DNA of 64,000 nucleotides. Origin: Hungatella sp. UBA7603. Lineage in GTDB: Bacteria > Bacillota > Clostridia > Lachnospirales > Lachnospiraceae. Positions 8,108 through 17,808 of this stretch are shown here, piece after piece (the stretch's first letter is position 1; every line of letters begins with the position of its first letter). The position numbers and the translations under genes were made by a program. The notes beneath the pieces were generated by a model. The model did not search any database. It had not been told where the DNA came from and was given only the letters and a program-made list of their open reading frames with translations. Where the stretch lies: the NCBI GenBank assembly GCA_002478865.1, contig DLJZ01000016.1:1-64000 (forward strand), given 5' to 3'.

Positions 8108-9955
8108 ATGAAATTGTTGGGGGTTACAGGGTGTCCTACAGGGATCGCCCACACATTTATGGCAGAAAAGGCTTTGAAGGAAGCAGCAAAAAAGTTGGGC
8201 TGCCAAATTAAGGTTGAGACCAATGGAGCCATTGGAGTAGAGAATGTATTGACAGCAGAGGAGATTGCATCTGCGGATGCAATTATTGTGGCCTGCGACA
8301 AAAACGTAGATTTGGATCGTTTTAACGGAAAACCAGTTTTGGAGGTGTCGGTATCCGATGGGATGAACAAGGCAGAGGATTTAGTTCAGGCATGTCTAAA
8401 CCGTACGGTGCCCATTCGCAAGGGAAATAAAAAAAGTGACAGCAGCCAGACGCAAAATACCAGTGCGGCCCATCAGATCTATAAGCATCTGATGAATGGT
8501 GTTTCTCATATGCTGCCCCTGGTAGTGGCAGGAGGCGTTTTGACGGCCATTTCATTCTTATGGGGTATTTATTCCTTTGATCCGGCTTCGGAGCAGTATA
8601 ACAAGGTAGCGGCTCTTATAAAGTCCGTGGGTGGTTATTCCATGGGATTAATGGTAACGGTGCTCAGTGCGTACATAGCCGAGTCGATCGGCGGACGCCC
8701 CGGACTGCTTGCTGGTTTTGTTGGAGGTATGATAGCAGGAAGTACCGATGCTGGTTTCCTTGGTGGAATTATCTCCGGTTTTCTGGCTGGATATATCGCT
8801 TTAGCAGCCGTTAAGGCTTTAAGAGGACTTCCTAGACAGTTAGAAGGATTGAAATCTATTTTTATCGTACCTATTATTACCATTGGCGGTGTTGGAATCC
8901 TAATGATGCTTTTTAGCCAGCCTTGTGCGGCCTTAAATCATTGGATGATGGGAAGTCTGACAAAAATTCAAGATACCAGCCCCATACTTTTAGGAATCGT
9001 CATTGGATGTATGAGTGCATTTGATATGGGTGGTCCGGTAAATAAGGCAGCTTACGTGACTGGAACGGTACTTCTTGGACAGGGAAACTTTTATTTTATG
9101 GCTGGAGTCTCTGCCGCTTGTATTACACCACCTCTTGTACTTGCAATTGCAGCAACTATGAAGAAAAATCGTTTTACAGAGGAAGATCGTACGGCAGCAT
9201 TGGTTAACTACATTTTAGGAAGCACACATATTACAGAAGGGGCAATTCCCTTTGCAGCTAAGAATCCCTTAAAGGTAATTCCTATTCTCATGATAAGTTC
9301 CTCTATCTCAGCAGTTGCAACTTATCTCATGAAGGTTCAGGTTCCAGCTCCTCATGGTGGGTTCTTGATTCTGGGATTGGTTAATAAGCCTTTGGTTTGG
9401 GTGGCTTGTATCTTGCTTGGTTCTATTGTAGGCGCATTTCTTTACATACTAATAACTCCGCCTGTTAAGGAAACCAATGAGATCGTGGATGAAGTAAAAG
9501 AAACCATTTCTCTATCACCCTTATTTAAGGTGGAAACCGTGTCCCTTTCCCTGGAACAGACAGAGAAAGAAGAAGTAATTGATGAAATGATTCAGATGCT
9601 CAAGGCAGACGGGGTGTTAAATGACGCAGAAGCATTCAAAGCAGAAATCATGAAAAGGGAGGAGTTCTCCTCTACCTCATTTGGGACTGGAATTGCAATT
9701 CCTCATGGGAAATCTCCGGCTGTTAATACTCCAAGGGTTGCAGTGGGGCTTTCCAAAAAAGGAATTACCTATGATGCCACAGATGAGGTTCCTGTTTCAG
9801 CCGTCTTTATGATAGCTGTTGGGGAGGGAGAAGGCGATACCCATTTAAAATTACTATCAGATTTGTCTCAGAAACTAATGGAACCTGCCTTTGTGAAACG
9901 TTTGAATGAATGTAGCACAAAGGAAGAGATCGTTACACTACTGGAGAAAGAATAG
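8108..9955 (+). CDS. fruA: PTS fructose-type transporter, EIIBCA fusion
   Basis: 615 aa from ATG 8108 (AGGTGGAG just upstream; GTG 8102 is an alternative). Membrane enzyme that imports and phosphorylates a ketohexose. Domain order: EIIB (residues ~1-100, phospho-Cys9 in TGCPTGIAHTFMA), EIIC (about 120-460, with the conserved FDMGGPVNKAA and GSTHITEGAIPFAAKNP), then EIIA (about 480-615, phospho-His533 in AIPHGKSPAV). The common FruA order is A-B-C, while B-C-A occurs in many Firmicutes. It lies 2 bases after fruK and 10 before the aldolase, all in one operon. Confidence 0.9.
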   Translation: MKLLGVTGCPTGIAHTFMAEKALKEAAKKLGCQIKVETNGAIGVENVLTAEEIASADAIIVACDKNVDLDRFNGKPVLEVSVSDGMNKAEDLVQACLNRTVPIRKGNKKSDSSQTQNTSAAHQIYKHLMNGVSHMLPLVVAGGVLTAISFLWGIYSFDPASEQYNKVAALIKSVGGYSMGLMVTVLSAYIAESIGGRPGLLAGFVGGMIAGSTDAGFLGGIISGFLAGYIALAAVKALRGLPRQLEGLKSIFIVPIITIGGVGILMMLFSQPCAALNHWMMGSLTKIQDTSPILLGIVIGCMSAFDMGGPVNKAAYVTGTVLLGQGNFYFMAGVSAACITPPLVLAIAATMKKNRFTEEDRTAALVNYILGSTHITEGAIPFAAKNPLKVIPILMISSSISAVATYLMKVQVPAPHGGFLILGLVNKPLVWVACILLGSIVGAFLYILITPPVKETNEIVDEVKETISLSPLFKVETVSLSLEQTEKEEVIDEMIQMLKADGVLNDAEAFKAEIMKREEFSSTSFGTGIAIPHGKSPAVNTPRVAVGLSKKGITYDATDEVPVSAVFMIAVGEGEGDTHLKLLSDLSQKLMEPAFVKRLNECSTKEEIVTLLEKE

Positions 9956-9965
9956 GAGAGTAAAA

Positions 9966-10820
9966 ATGCCGTTAGCTACTTCAGAGGAGATGCTTCTCAA
10001 TGCCCAAAGGGATCATTATGCAGTTGGGGCATTTAATGTGGAAAATATGGAAATGATGATGGCTGTGATTGAGGCGGCGGAGGAAATGCAATCTCCGGTG
10101 ATCTTACAGACAACGCCCTCTACCGTCAGTTATGCAGGTCTAAATCTCTACTACGCTAGTGTCAAGGCATTGGCAGAAGCAGCGTCGGTCCCGGTTGCAC
10201 TTCATTTAGACCATGGCAGCAGCTATGAACTGGCTATTAAGGCGCTAAGGGAAGGATATACGTCTATTATGATTGACGGCTCTCATTATTCCCTGGAGAA
10301 AAATATTGCTTTGACAAAACGAGTGGTGGAGGCATGTCGCCTTCAAAAGATTCCGGTGGAAGCGGAGCTTGGACGGGTAGGCGGCAAAGAGGATGACTTA
10401 GATGGAGAGGGTGGTGGTCTTACCTCTCCAGAGGAAGCGGCTTATTTCGTAAAACAGACGGAAATCAATTCATTGGCGGTTTCCATTGGAACGGCACATG
10501 GAGTTTATCAAGGGGAACCTAATATTCGTGTTGACTTGCTAAAAGACATAAAGAAAAAGGTATCAATACCTTTAGTTCTTCATGGTACCTCAGGGGTAGC
10601 AGATGAGATTGTACGGGAGTGCATATCGGAGGGAATCTGCAAAGTCAACTATGCAACAGATTTACGAATCGCTTACACCAAAGGGGTCAAACAAATCATT
10701 GATGGGGATGATTTTGTAATTGATCCAAAGCTTTATGGAAAAAGAGGGATAGAGCTGGTGAAACGTTACGTAATCGACCGGATTTCCACCTGCAGAAGTA
10801 TTGGCAGAGGTAGGTTTTAA
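9966..10820 (+). CDS. class II fructose/tagatose-bisphosphate aldolase
   Basis: 284 aa from ATG 9966, with AGGAG upstream. Zn-dependent aldolase splitting a ketose-1,6-bisphosphate to dihydroxyacetone phosphate and glyceraldehyde-3-phosphate. Visible metal and substrate residues: LHLDHGSSYE (His and Asp of the active site), VEAELGRVGG, GTAHGVYQGEPNIR and LHGTSGV. It is GatY/KbaY-like in size. As the last gene of the PTS operon it completes a dedicated route from the imported sugar to trioses. Fructose versus tagatose specificity is not resolved by sequence reading. Confidence 0.88.
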   Translation: MPLATSEEMLLNAQRDHYAVGAFNVENMEMMMAVIEAAEEMQSPVILQTTPSTVSYAGLNLYYASVKALAEAASVPVALHLDHGSSYELAIKALREGYTSIMIDGSHYSLEKNIALTKRVVEACRLQKIPVEAELGRVGGKEDDLDGEGGGLTSPEEAAYFVKQTEINSLAVSIGTAHGVYQGEPNIRVDLLKDIKKKVSIPLVLHGTSGVADEIVRECISEGICKVNYATDLRIAYTKGVKQIIDGDDFVIDPKLYGKRGIELVKRYVIDRISTCRSIGRGRF

Positions 10821-10841
10821 AACAATATAGGTTAAGCATCA

Positions 10842-10882
10842 TGTGGAGTCATCTTAACGAAGGTAGGATGGCTCCTCCTTTA
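10842..10882 (+). terminator. terminator after the PTS operon
   Basis: GTGGAGTCATCTTA (10842-10855) pairs, with several G-T wobbles, with AGGATGGCTCCTC (10865-10877). A short pyrimidine/T run follows. Confidence 0.55.
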
Positions 10883-10982
10883 ATTCAGGGGGGAATAAAT
10901 ACTTCTGGTTTTATCTGATGAACACAGGAATATAATGGAAGTACATAGACAGGTTTTGCGGCATTCGCAGTTAGGAGGGCAT

Positions 10983-11540
10983 ATGATATTACCGGATGAA
11001 TTGATACGTCAGGGACTTTTGTTACAGGATGTGGAAATAGATGATTTAAATACATATATAAAACTCAAAAAAGCTTGCTGTAAAAGATATGTAGATCAGT
11101 ATTATGGAGGTTGGGATAACAGAATCCAAACCATAATCAGTAAGGATAGTTTCCAGCGCCTTTTAGAGATCCCTCATTTTTATAAAATCTTGCAAAATGA
11201 TAATACCATAGGCTTCTTTTCCTACAAGGAGCAGGAGGACCAGATCAGTGAAGTGGCCTTGCATGTTTCGCCTTCCTTCCGTGGTAAGGGGCTAAAGGAA
11301 TTTTTCTTAAGCCATCTCGTATCCAGTTCGAAGAAAACCCACAAACCAGTGTATATAACCGTATTTCAATCCGATCCATGGAAAAGCCTGCTTGTAGACG
11401 CCGGATTCCAGGTATATGACAAATCCAGGTCCCATTATCTCATGAGCTATAACAAACAGCATGGAAAGGGAATGAATGACTATAGGAACCGAATTTATAG
11501 TAAGTCCTCAGAGGCGGATATTGCTTTTGAACAAGACTAG
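10983..11540 (+). CDS. GNAT family N-acetyltransferase
   Basis: 185 aa from ATG 10983, next to AGGAGG (10973-10978); an upstream in-frame ATG (10935) is less well supported. The acetyl-CoA core is seen as VALHVSPSFRGKGLKEFFLSHLV (V-x-x-x-[RQ]-G-x-G type loop: RGKGL), followed by AGFQVYDKS. The substrate is unknown. It stands alone between two terminators. Confidence 0.7.
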   Translation: MILPDELIRQGLLLQDVEIDDLNTYIKLKKACCKRYVDQYYGGWDNRIQTIISKDSFQRLLEIPHFYKILQNDNTIGFFSYKEQEDQISEVALHVSPSFRGKGLKEFFLSHLVSSSKKTHKPVYITVFQSDPWKSLLVDAGFQVYDKSRSHYLMSYNKQHGKGMNDYRNRIYSKSSEADIAFEQD

Positions 11541-11572
11541 GGCTGCCGCAAAGGGGATTGCAGCAGCCTTTT
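11541..11572 (+). terminator. terminator after the GNAT gene
   Basis: GGCTGC/GCAGCC with an inner GCAA/TTGC helix across one mismatch, loop AGGGGA and a TTTT tail. It begins directly after the stop codon and also lies between convergent genes. Confidence 0.8.
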
Positions 11573-11599
11573 GCCTGTAAAGCTTTGCCTAACCTGTGA

Positions 11600-12178
11600 T
11601 TAATAAATGACTGGCTGAATCTGTTTCCCTTCCAAAGCAAGTTCCAGAGTATCTGAAATTAACTCGGTATGGGCGATTAAAGAGGTAGGCTTTTTGACCG
11701 GGTCATCCTGGCCAAAGGGAACAAAATAAATATTTTTAGCGTTAAATAATTCGCCAATGTTTTTAAAATTAATCCCCATGGCATCGTTTGTGGAAATGGA
11801 GATGACCAGGGGTTTTGAATTTCTTAAATGGGCTTTGGCAGCCATAAGAACTGGGGAATCTGTAATTCCATTTGCCAGTTTGGCAAGGGTATTTCCGGTG
11901 CAGGGGGCAATGAGCAGAATATCCAAGTAAGCTTTTGGACCGATAGGCTCTGCGTCCTCTACACGGAGAATTGGATTGTGACCTGTCATCTCAGCAATCC
12001 GATCCATATATTCCCCAGTATCACCAAATCTTGAATCGGTAATTTGTACATTAGTAGAAAAAATAGGATAAACCTCTGCGCCCAGTTCTGTGAGAAGCTT
12101 GGTGGACGTTTCTATCTTATCGAACGTACAAAAGGAGCCGGTTACGGCCAGGCCCACTTTTAATCCTTTCAGTTTCAT
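11600..12178 (-). CDS. dpaB: dipicolinate synthase subunit B
   Basis: 192 aa, flavoprotein-fold subunit (SpoVFB) that with DpaA oxidises dihydrodipicolinate to dipicolinic acid in the mother cell during sporulation. Visible: GLAVTGSFCTFDK at the start, IAPCTGNTLAKLANGITDSPVLMAAKAHLR in the middle and STNDAMGINFKNIGELFN, all typical of DpaB. It overlaps dpaA by 4 bases (ATGA), so it is translationally coupled. Length matches the family. Confidence 0.93.
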   Translation of the reverse strand: MKLKGLKVGLAVTGSFCTFDKIETSTKLLTELGAEVYPIFSTNVQITDSRFGDTGEYMDRIAEMTGHNPILRVEDAEPIGPKAYLDILLIAPCTGNTLAKLANGITDSPVLMAAKAHLRNSKPLVISISTNDAMGINFKNIGELFNAKNIYFVPFGQDDPVKKPTSLIAHTELISDTLELALEGKQIQPVIY

Positions 12179-13023
12179 ATGCCACTCCTTTTAGCGAGAC
12201 ACTTAACGATTGCTTCAAATAAGATTTCACCGGAGGTTTCCGGTGCGTAGATTCCAGGAAGTCCGGGGCATAATTTGGCCCGGATATTTTGTGTTTTACA
12301 GAAATCAAAATCTACGCCGCCAGGGGCGGAGGCGATATCAATGATGGTAACCTCCGGCTTCGTAAGGCGGATTAAATCCTCATTCAAAACCAAAGCCGGT
12401 ATGGTATTGAAAATGAATGAATAGTCCTCTATGGTTTGGGACAAATCAGAAAGAGCCACGGTATCAAAACCCATGGATGAAGCCAGCGTAAGCTGGGTGT
12501 CTTTTCTGTCTGTAATGGTAACGGAGGCGTCAAGTCCTTTCAGCTTTAATGCCAGAGTTCTTGCGCACTTGCCAAAGCCCGTAACCAGACAGCGGCTCTT
12601 GTGAAGGCAGCCTGGGCTTTCGATAAGGGCCTCTGCAATGGCGCCCTCTGCAGTTGCAATGGTATTTTTCACAGTGATCTCTTCCATGTCCATGTAGTCA
12701 AAGCACTTTATCTGATTTTCCATTGCGTATTGTTTCACATCATTTGGGATGGCTCCCCCAAAAAGGATATGATCCGGAGTCAGCAGGCTTAAAAGATTGC
12801 CAATGCCCAAATCGTCCATTTTATGAATGGAAAACAGATTTAATTTATCCTTTGTAAATGGAATCGGACAGAGTATGATCTTACTGCTCTTAATAGCTTT
12901 ATCAATGGAAAAGGAGGAATCCTCCTTATCATAGTGAACTGTAACTGAAAAGCCGTTTTGGGTAAGAATTCGGCTTAAATAAAGCTGCCTTAGATCGCCG
13001 CCTAAAAGAAGAAAATTATGCAT
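12175..13023 (-). CDS. dpaA: dipicolinate synthase subunit A
   Basis: 282 aa; NAD(P)-dependent catalytic subunit of dipicolinate synthase. A dinucleotide-binding region lies around residues 145-175 (CLVTGFGKCARTLALKLKGLDASVTITDRK). AAGGAG lies 8 bases before ATG 13023. The family is normally a mother-cell (sigma-K) gene. No convincing sigma-K promoter was recognised by eye. It is divergent from dapA, whose product makes the precursor, which ties the region to spore DPA production. Confidence 0.92.
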   Translation of the reverse strand: MHNFLLLGGDLRQLYLSRILTQNGFSVTVHYDKEDSSFSIDKAIKSSKIILCPIPFTKDKLNLFSIHKMDDLGIGNLLSLLTPDHILFGGAIPNDVKQYAMENQIKCFDYMDMEEITVKNTIATAEGAIAEALIESPGCLHKSRCLVTGFGKCARTLALKLKGLDASVTITDRKDTQLTLASSMGFDTVALSDLSQTIEDYSFIFNTIPALVLNEDLIRLTKPEVTIIDIASAPGGVDFDFCKTQNIRAKLCPGLPGIYAPETSGEILFEAIVKCLAKRSGI

Positions 13024-13137
13024 ACGGTCATCACTCCTTATACTGGTTTATATGATGAAAAATTTGATTTGTGTATGGTACCTTTAGGGGATGTTTGTCA
13101 TACTTTTGTTAGTATGAACCTCTAATTTTGGGAATGG

Positions 13138-14040
13138 ATGTCTATGAAAAATGCAATTTTTAAAGGCTCTGGAGCAGCAATCGTCACTCCAATGGATGAG
13201 CATGGGAACCTAGATTTAAAGGCAACAGAAAAATTGTTAAAGTTTCAATTGGAACATGGCACGGATGCTATCATAGTCAATGGAACCACAGGAGAATCCT
13301 CGACACTTGAGGAAAAGGAAAAACTGGAACTGCTGGAACTTACGATTCATTATGTAAACCATAGGGTACCAGTTATCATGGGTACCGGAAGCAACAACAC
13401 CTTACACGCAGTACGAATGTCCAGAAAGGCCCAGGCCCTTGGCGCCTCAGGACTTTTGGTGGTAACCCCTTATTACAACAAAGCCTCCCAGCAGGGGCTG
13501 ATTGAGCATTATAAGACCATTGCAGACAGTGTGAATATACCAATTATTATTTATAATGTACCAACTAGAACCGGGATTAATGTGGAACCGGAAACTTATA
13601 AAGTCCTTTCAGAACACCCCAATATCCAGGCAACAAAGGAGGCAAATGCCAGCATTACTCATGTTTCTAAGGTAGCTGCGCTTTGCGGTGGCAGGCTGGA
13701 TATCTACTCAGGAAACGACGATTTGACACTGCCTATTATGGCTCTTGGTGGAAAGGGTGTCATCTCTGTACTGGCTAATATTATGCCGTTTGAAATGCAC
13801 ATGTTATGTCAGCATTTTTTTGACGGTGAGATTGAGAAAAGTAAAGATATGCAATTAGAGCTGTTAAAGATTATGAACGCCATGTTTATGGAGGTAAATC
13901 CCATTCCGGTCAAAACGGCAGCTTCTATGCTGGGACTTTGTGGGGAGAATTTCAGACTTCCAATGACAAAGCTTGACCCGGATAAGAAAAAGAAGTTAAG
14001 AGAGATTATGGCATCTTATTTTGTTCAGTTTGAAGCATAA
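13138..14040 (+). CDS. dapA: 4-hydroxy-tetrahydrodipicolinate synthase
   Basis: 300 aa; condenses pyruvate with aspartate semialdehyde, the first step to lysine, cell-wall diaminopimelate and dipicolinate. Schiff-base Lys167 (IQATKEAN), catalytic Tyr139 (IIYNVPTRTG) and the NGTTGESSTL motif (Thr pair) are all present. ATG 13138 and ATG 13144 are both possible starts, with a weak GGGA upstream. It is divergent from dpaAB across 114 bases, so this copy could be the sporulation-dedicated one. An inverted repeat TCATAC/GTATGA lies at 13098-13117. Confidence 0.93.
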   Translation: MSMKNAIFKGSGAAIVTPMDEHGNLDLKATEKLLKFQLEHGTDAIIVNGTTGESSTLEEKEKLELLELTIHYVNHRVPVIMGTGSNNTLHAVRMSRKAQALGASGLLVVTPYYNKASQQGLIEHYKTIADSVNIPIIIYNVPTRTGINVEPETYKVLSEHPNIQATKEANASITHVSKVAALCGGRLDIYSGNDDLTLPIMALGGKGVISVLANIMPFEMHMLCQHFFDGEIEKSKDMQLELLKIMNAMFMEVNPIPVKTAASMLGLCGENFRLPMTKLDPDKKKKLREIMASYFVQFEA

Positions 14041-14062
14041 CAAGTTTAGTTGAATTGGCACA

Positions 14063-14098
14063 GGGAGGGATCGGAACTTAAAAATTCTGGTCCCTCCC
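14063..14098 (+). terminator. terminator-like hairpin after dapA
   Basis: Arms 14063-14076 and 14085-14098 pair over 14 bases with two wobbles and an 8-base loop. There is no immediate T run, so it may be inefficient or serve mRNA stability. Confidence 0.55.
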
Positions 14099-14171
14099 CT
14101 CTGATGCCAAAAGAGTTGCATTTTTCTTGTTCCTGTATGATAATAAGAAATAAAAAGAAAAGGGGACAGGA

Positions 14172-15080
14172 ATGAAAATTATCGACAGTCACGTTCATTT
14201 GGTACAATACATCGCCGGTACAGGCTCTGGAGGAGAACTTCGCTCCATAGGCAATGGTGATGCAATCTATGCAAGTGGTGAAGTAGTTCCTCAGATGATT
14301 CCACCCATGTTTGGCGGGGAACAGGTGACCCCGGAGCAGATTCTTCAAATCATGGATGAGAATGAGGTGGAAAAGGCAGTTCTTTTACAGGGAAACTACT
14401 ATGGGTTCCAAAATATATACACACATGAAGCCGTAAAGCGCTATCCTGACCGATTTGTAGGCGCAGCCTCCTATGATCCATTTTCCAGAAATAAGGATAA
14501 GATTTTAAAGCACTTGTTTGAGAAACTTTCATTTAAGATTGTAAAGTTTGAAGTGAGCACAGGTTCTGGTCTTATGAGCAATCATCGCACCTTGCCTTTA
14601 GATGGTGAAATCATGGAAGAAGCATATTCTTATGCAGATGAGAAAGGACTTGTCTTTGTCATTGATATTGGTAAATGCGGAAGCGAAAGCTGGCAGGTAG
14701 AGGCACTTAGAAGAGCCATCTTAAACCACCCTAACATGAAGTTTGTGGTCTGTCATCTCCTTGCAGTGTCAAAAACCGATGAGGACAAGCTAAAATGGGG
14801 CCTTGACCTCTTAACCCTTCCCAATGTATGGTTTGACCTTGCCTCCCTTCCTCATATCTGTGGCCCGGACGTATATCCTTATGAAAATGCCAGAAGGTCC
14901 ATTCAGATTGGGAAAGACATCGTAGGAGCGGAGCATCTGCTGTTTGGTACGGACATCCCTTCTGTGCTTAAGAGGGACACCTATAAGAATTATGTAAACT
15001 TTCTAATGGACAGCAATATGTTAAATGAGCAAGAAAAACAGAAGGTATTTTATGATAATGCGTGTAATGTGTTCTTTTGA
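14172..15080 (+). CDS. amidohydrolase family metal-dependent hydrolase
   Basis: 302 aa, TIM-barrel amidohydrolase-2 (ACMSD-like) protein. The N-terminal metal motif HVHL (IDSHVHL, residues 5-9), a mid VVCHLLA with the third His and a C-terminal FGTDIPS with the catalytic Asp are visible. AAGGGGACAGGA precedes ATG 14172. It is monocistronic between two hairpins. The family covers decarboxylases and hydrolases, so the substrate cannot be named. Confidence 0.75.
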   Translation: MKIIDSHVHLVQYIAGTGSGGELRSIGNGDAIYASGEVVPQMIPPMFGGEQVTPEQILQIMDENEVEKAVLLQGNYYGFQNIYTHEAVKRYPDRFVGAASYDPFSRNKDKILKHLFEKLSFKIVKFEVSTGSGLMSNHRTLPLDGEIMEEAYSYADEKGLVFVIDIGKCGSESWQVEALRRAILNHPNMKFVVCHLLAVSKTDEDKLKWGLDLLTLPNVWFDLASLPHICGPDVYPYENARRSIQIGKDIVGAEHLLFGTDIPSVLKRDTYKNYVNFLMDSNMLNEQEKQKVFYDNACNVFF

Positions 15081-15104
15081 ATGACAACTTAAGATTCTAA
15101 ACGG

Positions 15105-15152
15105 GAAATTGCCTAATATTATCCAGAATAACGGAAAATATTAGGCAATTTC
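15105..15152. terminator. long hairpin after the amidohydrolase gene
   Basis: A perfect 16-base inverted repeat (15105-15120 and 15137-15152) with a 16-base loop. The flank is only weakly T-rich. Probably a terminator for the upstream gene. Confidence 0.6.
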
Positions 15153-15219
15153 TGTGTCTTGCGGTCTTTTTTTCGACATGATATATTTATAAAAACTGGG
15201 AGAGGTAGGTAGGTTGCCT

Positions 15220-17235
15220 ATGAAGAAAAAAATTAAAGTACATATTTTTACCAAGATGCTTCTTGGAATATCGGTTCCTGTCATTCTTATTTTTATCCTA
15301 TCTGGCATTATTATCTCAGAACGGGTGGAAAAAAGCATGGAAGCACAGTCCTTTCAGACACTGAATGCGGCATCTTTGGCCGCCGCCAATCAGGTGGACT
15401 CATTCTTAAGCTATTACATGGCACAGACAAAGAGTGCATCTGCCAGCCAGCAGGTGGAGGAGTATCTGACAAAGGCAACCGGGAAGATACGGATGCCAGA
15501 TAGCGAAGGATATCCTCAGGTGAGAGCAACCCTTGATAAGATTCAGGCGGCAGATACGGAAAATATCTTAGCGTCCTGGATTGCCGATGTGGACTTAAGC
15601 CAGGTGACTCAATCTGATAATTTTACGTCTAAAGATGGCTGGGATATCACATCAAGACCCTGGTTTCGAGCCACACAAACGGACAAGCCAGTCCTTACAG
15701 AACCTTATGTAGATGCCAGCTCTGGGCTTACCATTATTACAGCAGCCAGTGGCGTAACAAAAAAAGGTACTGGAGAACCCCTTGGAGTGATGGGACTTGA
15801 CATTTCGCTTGCTCATTTAAACGACATTATGGCAACCTATCGAATTGGCACTTCTGGTTCGGTTATACTGACGACAGAAAGTGGATTGATTGTTTACCAT
15901 CCCAACAAAGACCTGATTCAGAAAAATATTTCTGAAATTGATATTTCTCCTAACATCAAAGAAGCATTTGCGAAGAAAGAAAGTGGTGATTTCAACTATA
16001 CCATGGATCAAGTATCTTATGCCGGATCCATTAAAAAGGCAGGAAATACTGGTTGGTTCGTGCTTTCCAGCCTTCCAAAGTCGGAGTTTCTTTCTCAGCA
16101 AAATAGGGTAATCGCTACAGTAGGTATTGTCTTTGCATTATCTGCACTGGTTTTGATTTTTCTTATTTTCCTGGTTGCAAAAGGCATTTCAAAGCCTTTG
16201 GCTAAACTATCTACAGCTGCAAAAAAGATCGCAGCAGGTGATCTTGATGTTGTTGTAGATGTAAGCACCAACGATGAGATTGGCCTGGTGGCAGAATCTC
16301 TTACCAATACCTCCAGTCAATTGAAAAATTATGTAAACTATATTGATGAGATATCTTCTGTCCTGGATCAAATCGCAGAACGAAATCTTGTTTTCCAGCT
16401 CCAGTATGATTACAAGGGTGATTTTGCAAAGATTAAAAATTCCATGTTAAAGATCAGAAGCACGCTTACAACCACCATGGAACAGATTACAATCACTTCG
16501 GATCAGGTTGCCTATGGCTCTCAGAATATTTCTGAAAGCTCAAAATCACTGGCGGACGGAGCGTCTCAGCAGGCGGCTTCCGTAGAAGAACTAGCTTCCA
16601 CAATCAATGAGATCTCCCATAAAATCGAGCAAAATGCCAAGGATTCAGCTAGAGCCAATGAGCAGGCCATGGCGGCGGCAGGAGAGCTGGAGACCAGCAA
16701 TCATCACATGGAAGAGTTGGTTCTCGCTATGACTGACATCACGGAAAGCTCTAACGAGATCAGCAGGATTATCAAAGACATCGAAGGAATCGCATTCCAG
16801 ACCAATATCTTGGCACTCAATGCAGCCGTAGAAGCGGCACGTGCAGGAGAAGCAGGAAAAGGATTTGCAGTGGTTGCCGATGAAGTACGGAATCTAGCTT
16901 CCAGAAGTGCAGCAGCAGCTAAGGATACTGCAGAACTCATTGACGGCGCCATAAGAGCGGTAGAAAATGGAACCAGCCTTGCAGATCAGGCAGCAAAATC
17001 CGTCACCAGTGCAGTCGATACCACCCGTCAGGTGACAGAGGGGATCAGCAGGATATCAGAAGCTTCTGTGGAACAGTCTGAGGCCATTCGTCAGGTTACC
17101 ATTGGCGTGGATCAGATATCCGGCGTCGTTCAGACAAACTCTGCCAACGCAGAGGAGGGAGCCGCAGCAAGTGAGGATCTTTATGAGCATGCCAGCAGGT
17201 TAAAAGGACTAGTCAATGAATTTAAGGTAAATTAG
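15220..17235 (+). CDS. methyl-accepting chemotaxis protein with dCACHE sensor
   Basis: 671 aa from ATG 15220 (AGG close upstream; TTG 15214 is rejected). Membrane chemoreceptor. A transmembrane segment lies at ~10-34; an extracellular dCACHE domain follows at ~40-290 ([35 protein letters not shown], the small-ligand pocket region). A second membrane segment lies at ~296-318, then HAMP, then a coiled signalling domain with the conserved hairpin tip ([21 protein letters not shown] and [13 protein letters not shown]). No C-terminal CheR-binding pentapeptide is seen. Ligand unknown; dCACHE receptors often bind amino acids or organic acids. Confidence 0.92.
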   Translation: MKKKIKVHIFTKMLLGISVPVILIFILSGIIISERVEKSMEAQSFQTLNAASLAAANQVDSFLSYYMAQTKSASASQQVEEYLTKATGKIRMPDSEGYPQVRATLDKIQAADTENILASWIADVDLSQVTQSDNFTSKDGWDITSRPWFRATQTDKPVLTEPYVDASSGLTIITAASGVTKKGTGEPLGVMGLDISLAHLNDIMATYRIGTSGSVILTTESGLIVYHPNKDLIQKNISEIDISPNIKEAFAKKESGDFNYTMDQVSYAGSIKKAGNTGWFVLSSLPKSEFLSQQNRVIATVGIVFALSALVLIFLIFLVAKGISKPLAKLSTAAKKIAAGDLDVVVDVSTNDEIGLVAESLTNTSSQLKNYVNYIDEISSVLDQIAERNLVFQLQYDYKGDFAKIKNSMLKIRSTLTTTMEQITITSDQVAYGSQNISESSKSLADGASQQAASVEELASTINEISHKIEQNAKDSARANEQAMAAAGELETSNHHMEELVLAMTDITESSNEISRIIKDIEGIAFQTNILALNAAVEAARAGEAGKGFAVVADEVRNLASRSAAAAKDTAELIDGAIRAVENGTSLADQAAKSVTSAVDTTRQVTEGISRISEASVEQSEAIRQVTIGVDQISGVVQTNSANAEEGAAASEDLYEHASRLKGLVNEFKVN

Positions 17236-17257
17236 AAATAAAATAAAATCATGCACA

Positions 17258-17305
17258 AAAAAACGCCTTGATTTGAGCTATGAAGCCCATATCAAGGTGT
17301 TTTTT
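17258..17305. terminator. bidirectional terminator between the MCP and HPr-like genes
   Basis: AAAAAACGCCTTGAT (17258-17272) pairs with ATCAAGGTGTTTTTT (17291-17305) with one wobble. The A/T ends supply a T run in both directions, fitting convergent genes. Confidence 0.85.
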
Positions 17306-17380
17306 ACGTTAATTAATATTATTTTTTGTATAAATGACTATCACAAACTCATTTTGTAATAGTCCCTGTTACTATGTACG

Positions 17381-17623
17381 TTACGCGGTCTTTTCTTCCA
17401 AAAGGAAATCAGACAGGGAATCCAGAATATCTTCATGCTCATTGCTATAGATGATCAACTCCAGAGCCGGATTCGGACAGATTGTCATGATACCAAGAAT
17501 GGATTTTGCGTCTACTAAAACGCTTCCTTTGCATAAATCCACGTCATAATCATACTTGGTTACTGTTCTGACAAATGTGGTAATATCTTCGATGTTGTTA
17601 ATTCGGATAGGGTACTTTTTCAT
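17381..17623 (-). CDS. HPr-like protein lacking the phospho-histidine
   Basis: 80 aa, ATG 17623 with GAGGTG upstream. Length and the block DAKSILGIMTI match the Ser46 region of HPr (typically LKSIMGVMSL). The region where HPr has GLHARPA with His15 reads NNIEDITTF, with no histidine. It therefore cannot carry PTS phosphate in the usual way. As with Crh of Bacillus, it may act only through the serine site (HPr kinase, CcpA), or be a structural relative. It stands alone on the minus strand. Confidence 0.7.
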   Translation of the reverse strand: MKKYPIRINNIEDITTFVRTVTKYDYDVDLCKGSVLVDAKSILGIMTICPNPALELIIYSNEHEDILDSLSDFLLEEKTA

Positions 17624-17735
17624 ATCGCTTCACCTCATAAAAATAATTCTGGTTACATATCTGTAGTTTTGCCCTGATTATATGACAAAATGTGACATTA
17701 AGATATGTCTAAATTTGTATAAAAACCGTCTTTTC

Positions 17736-17765
17736 TTGCAAAGTTTTGAAGATTGGTGTTATAAT
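17736..17765 (+). promoter_or_regulatory. promoter of the AraC-type gene
   Basis: TTGCAA (17736-17741), 18-base spacer and TATAAT (17760-17765) with an extended -10 TG two bases before it. Start site near 17772, 37 bases before the coding start. Confidence 0.75.
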
Positions 17766-17808
17766 GACTTGGGGGAAGGGCATGTGAAACTGTTGTTTGG
17801 AGGGGAAT

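Noticed and set aside
11541..13137. Sigma-K promoter for dpaAB
   Set aside because: No clear AC plus CATAnnnTA pair with the right spacing was found upstream of dpaA by eye.
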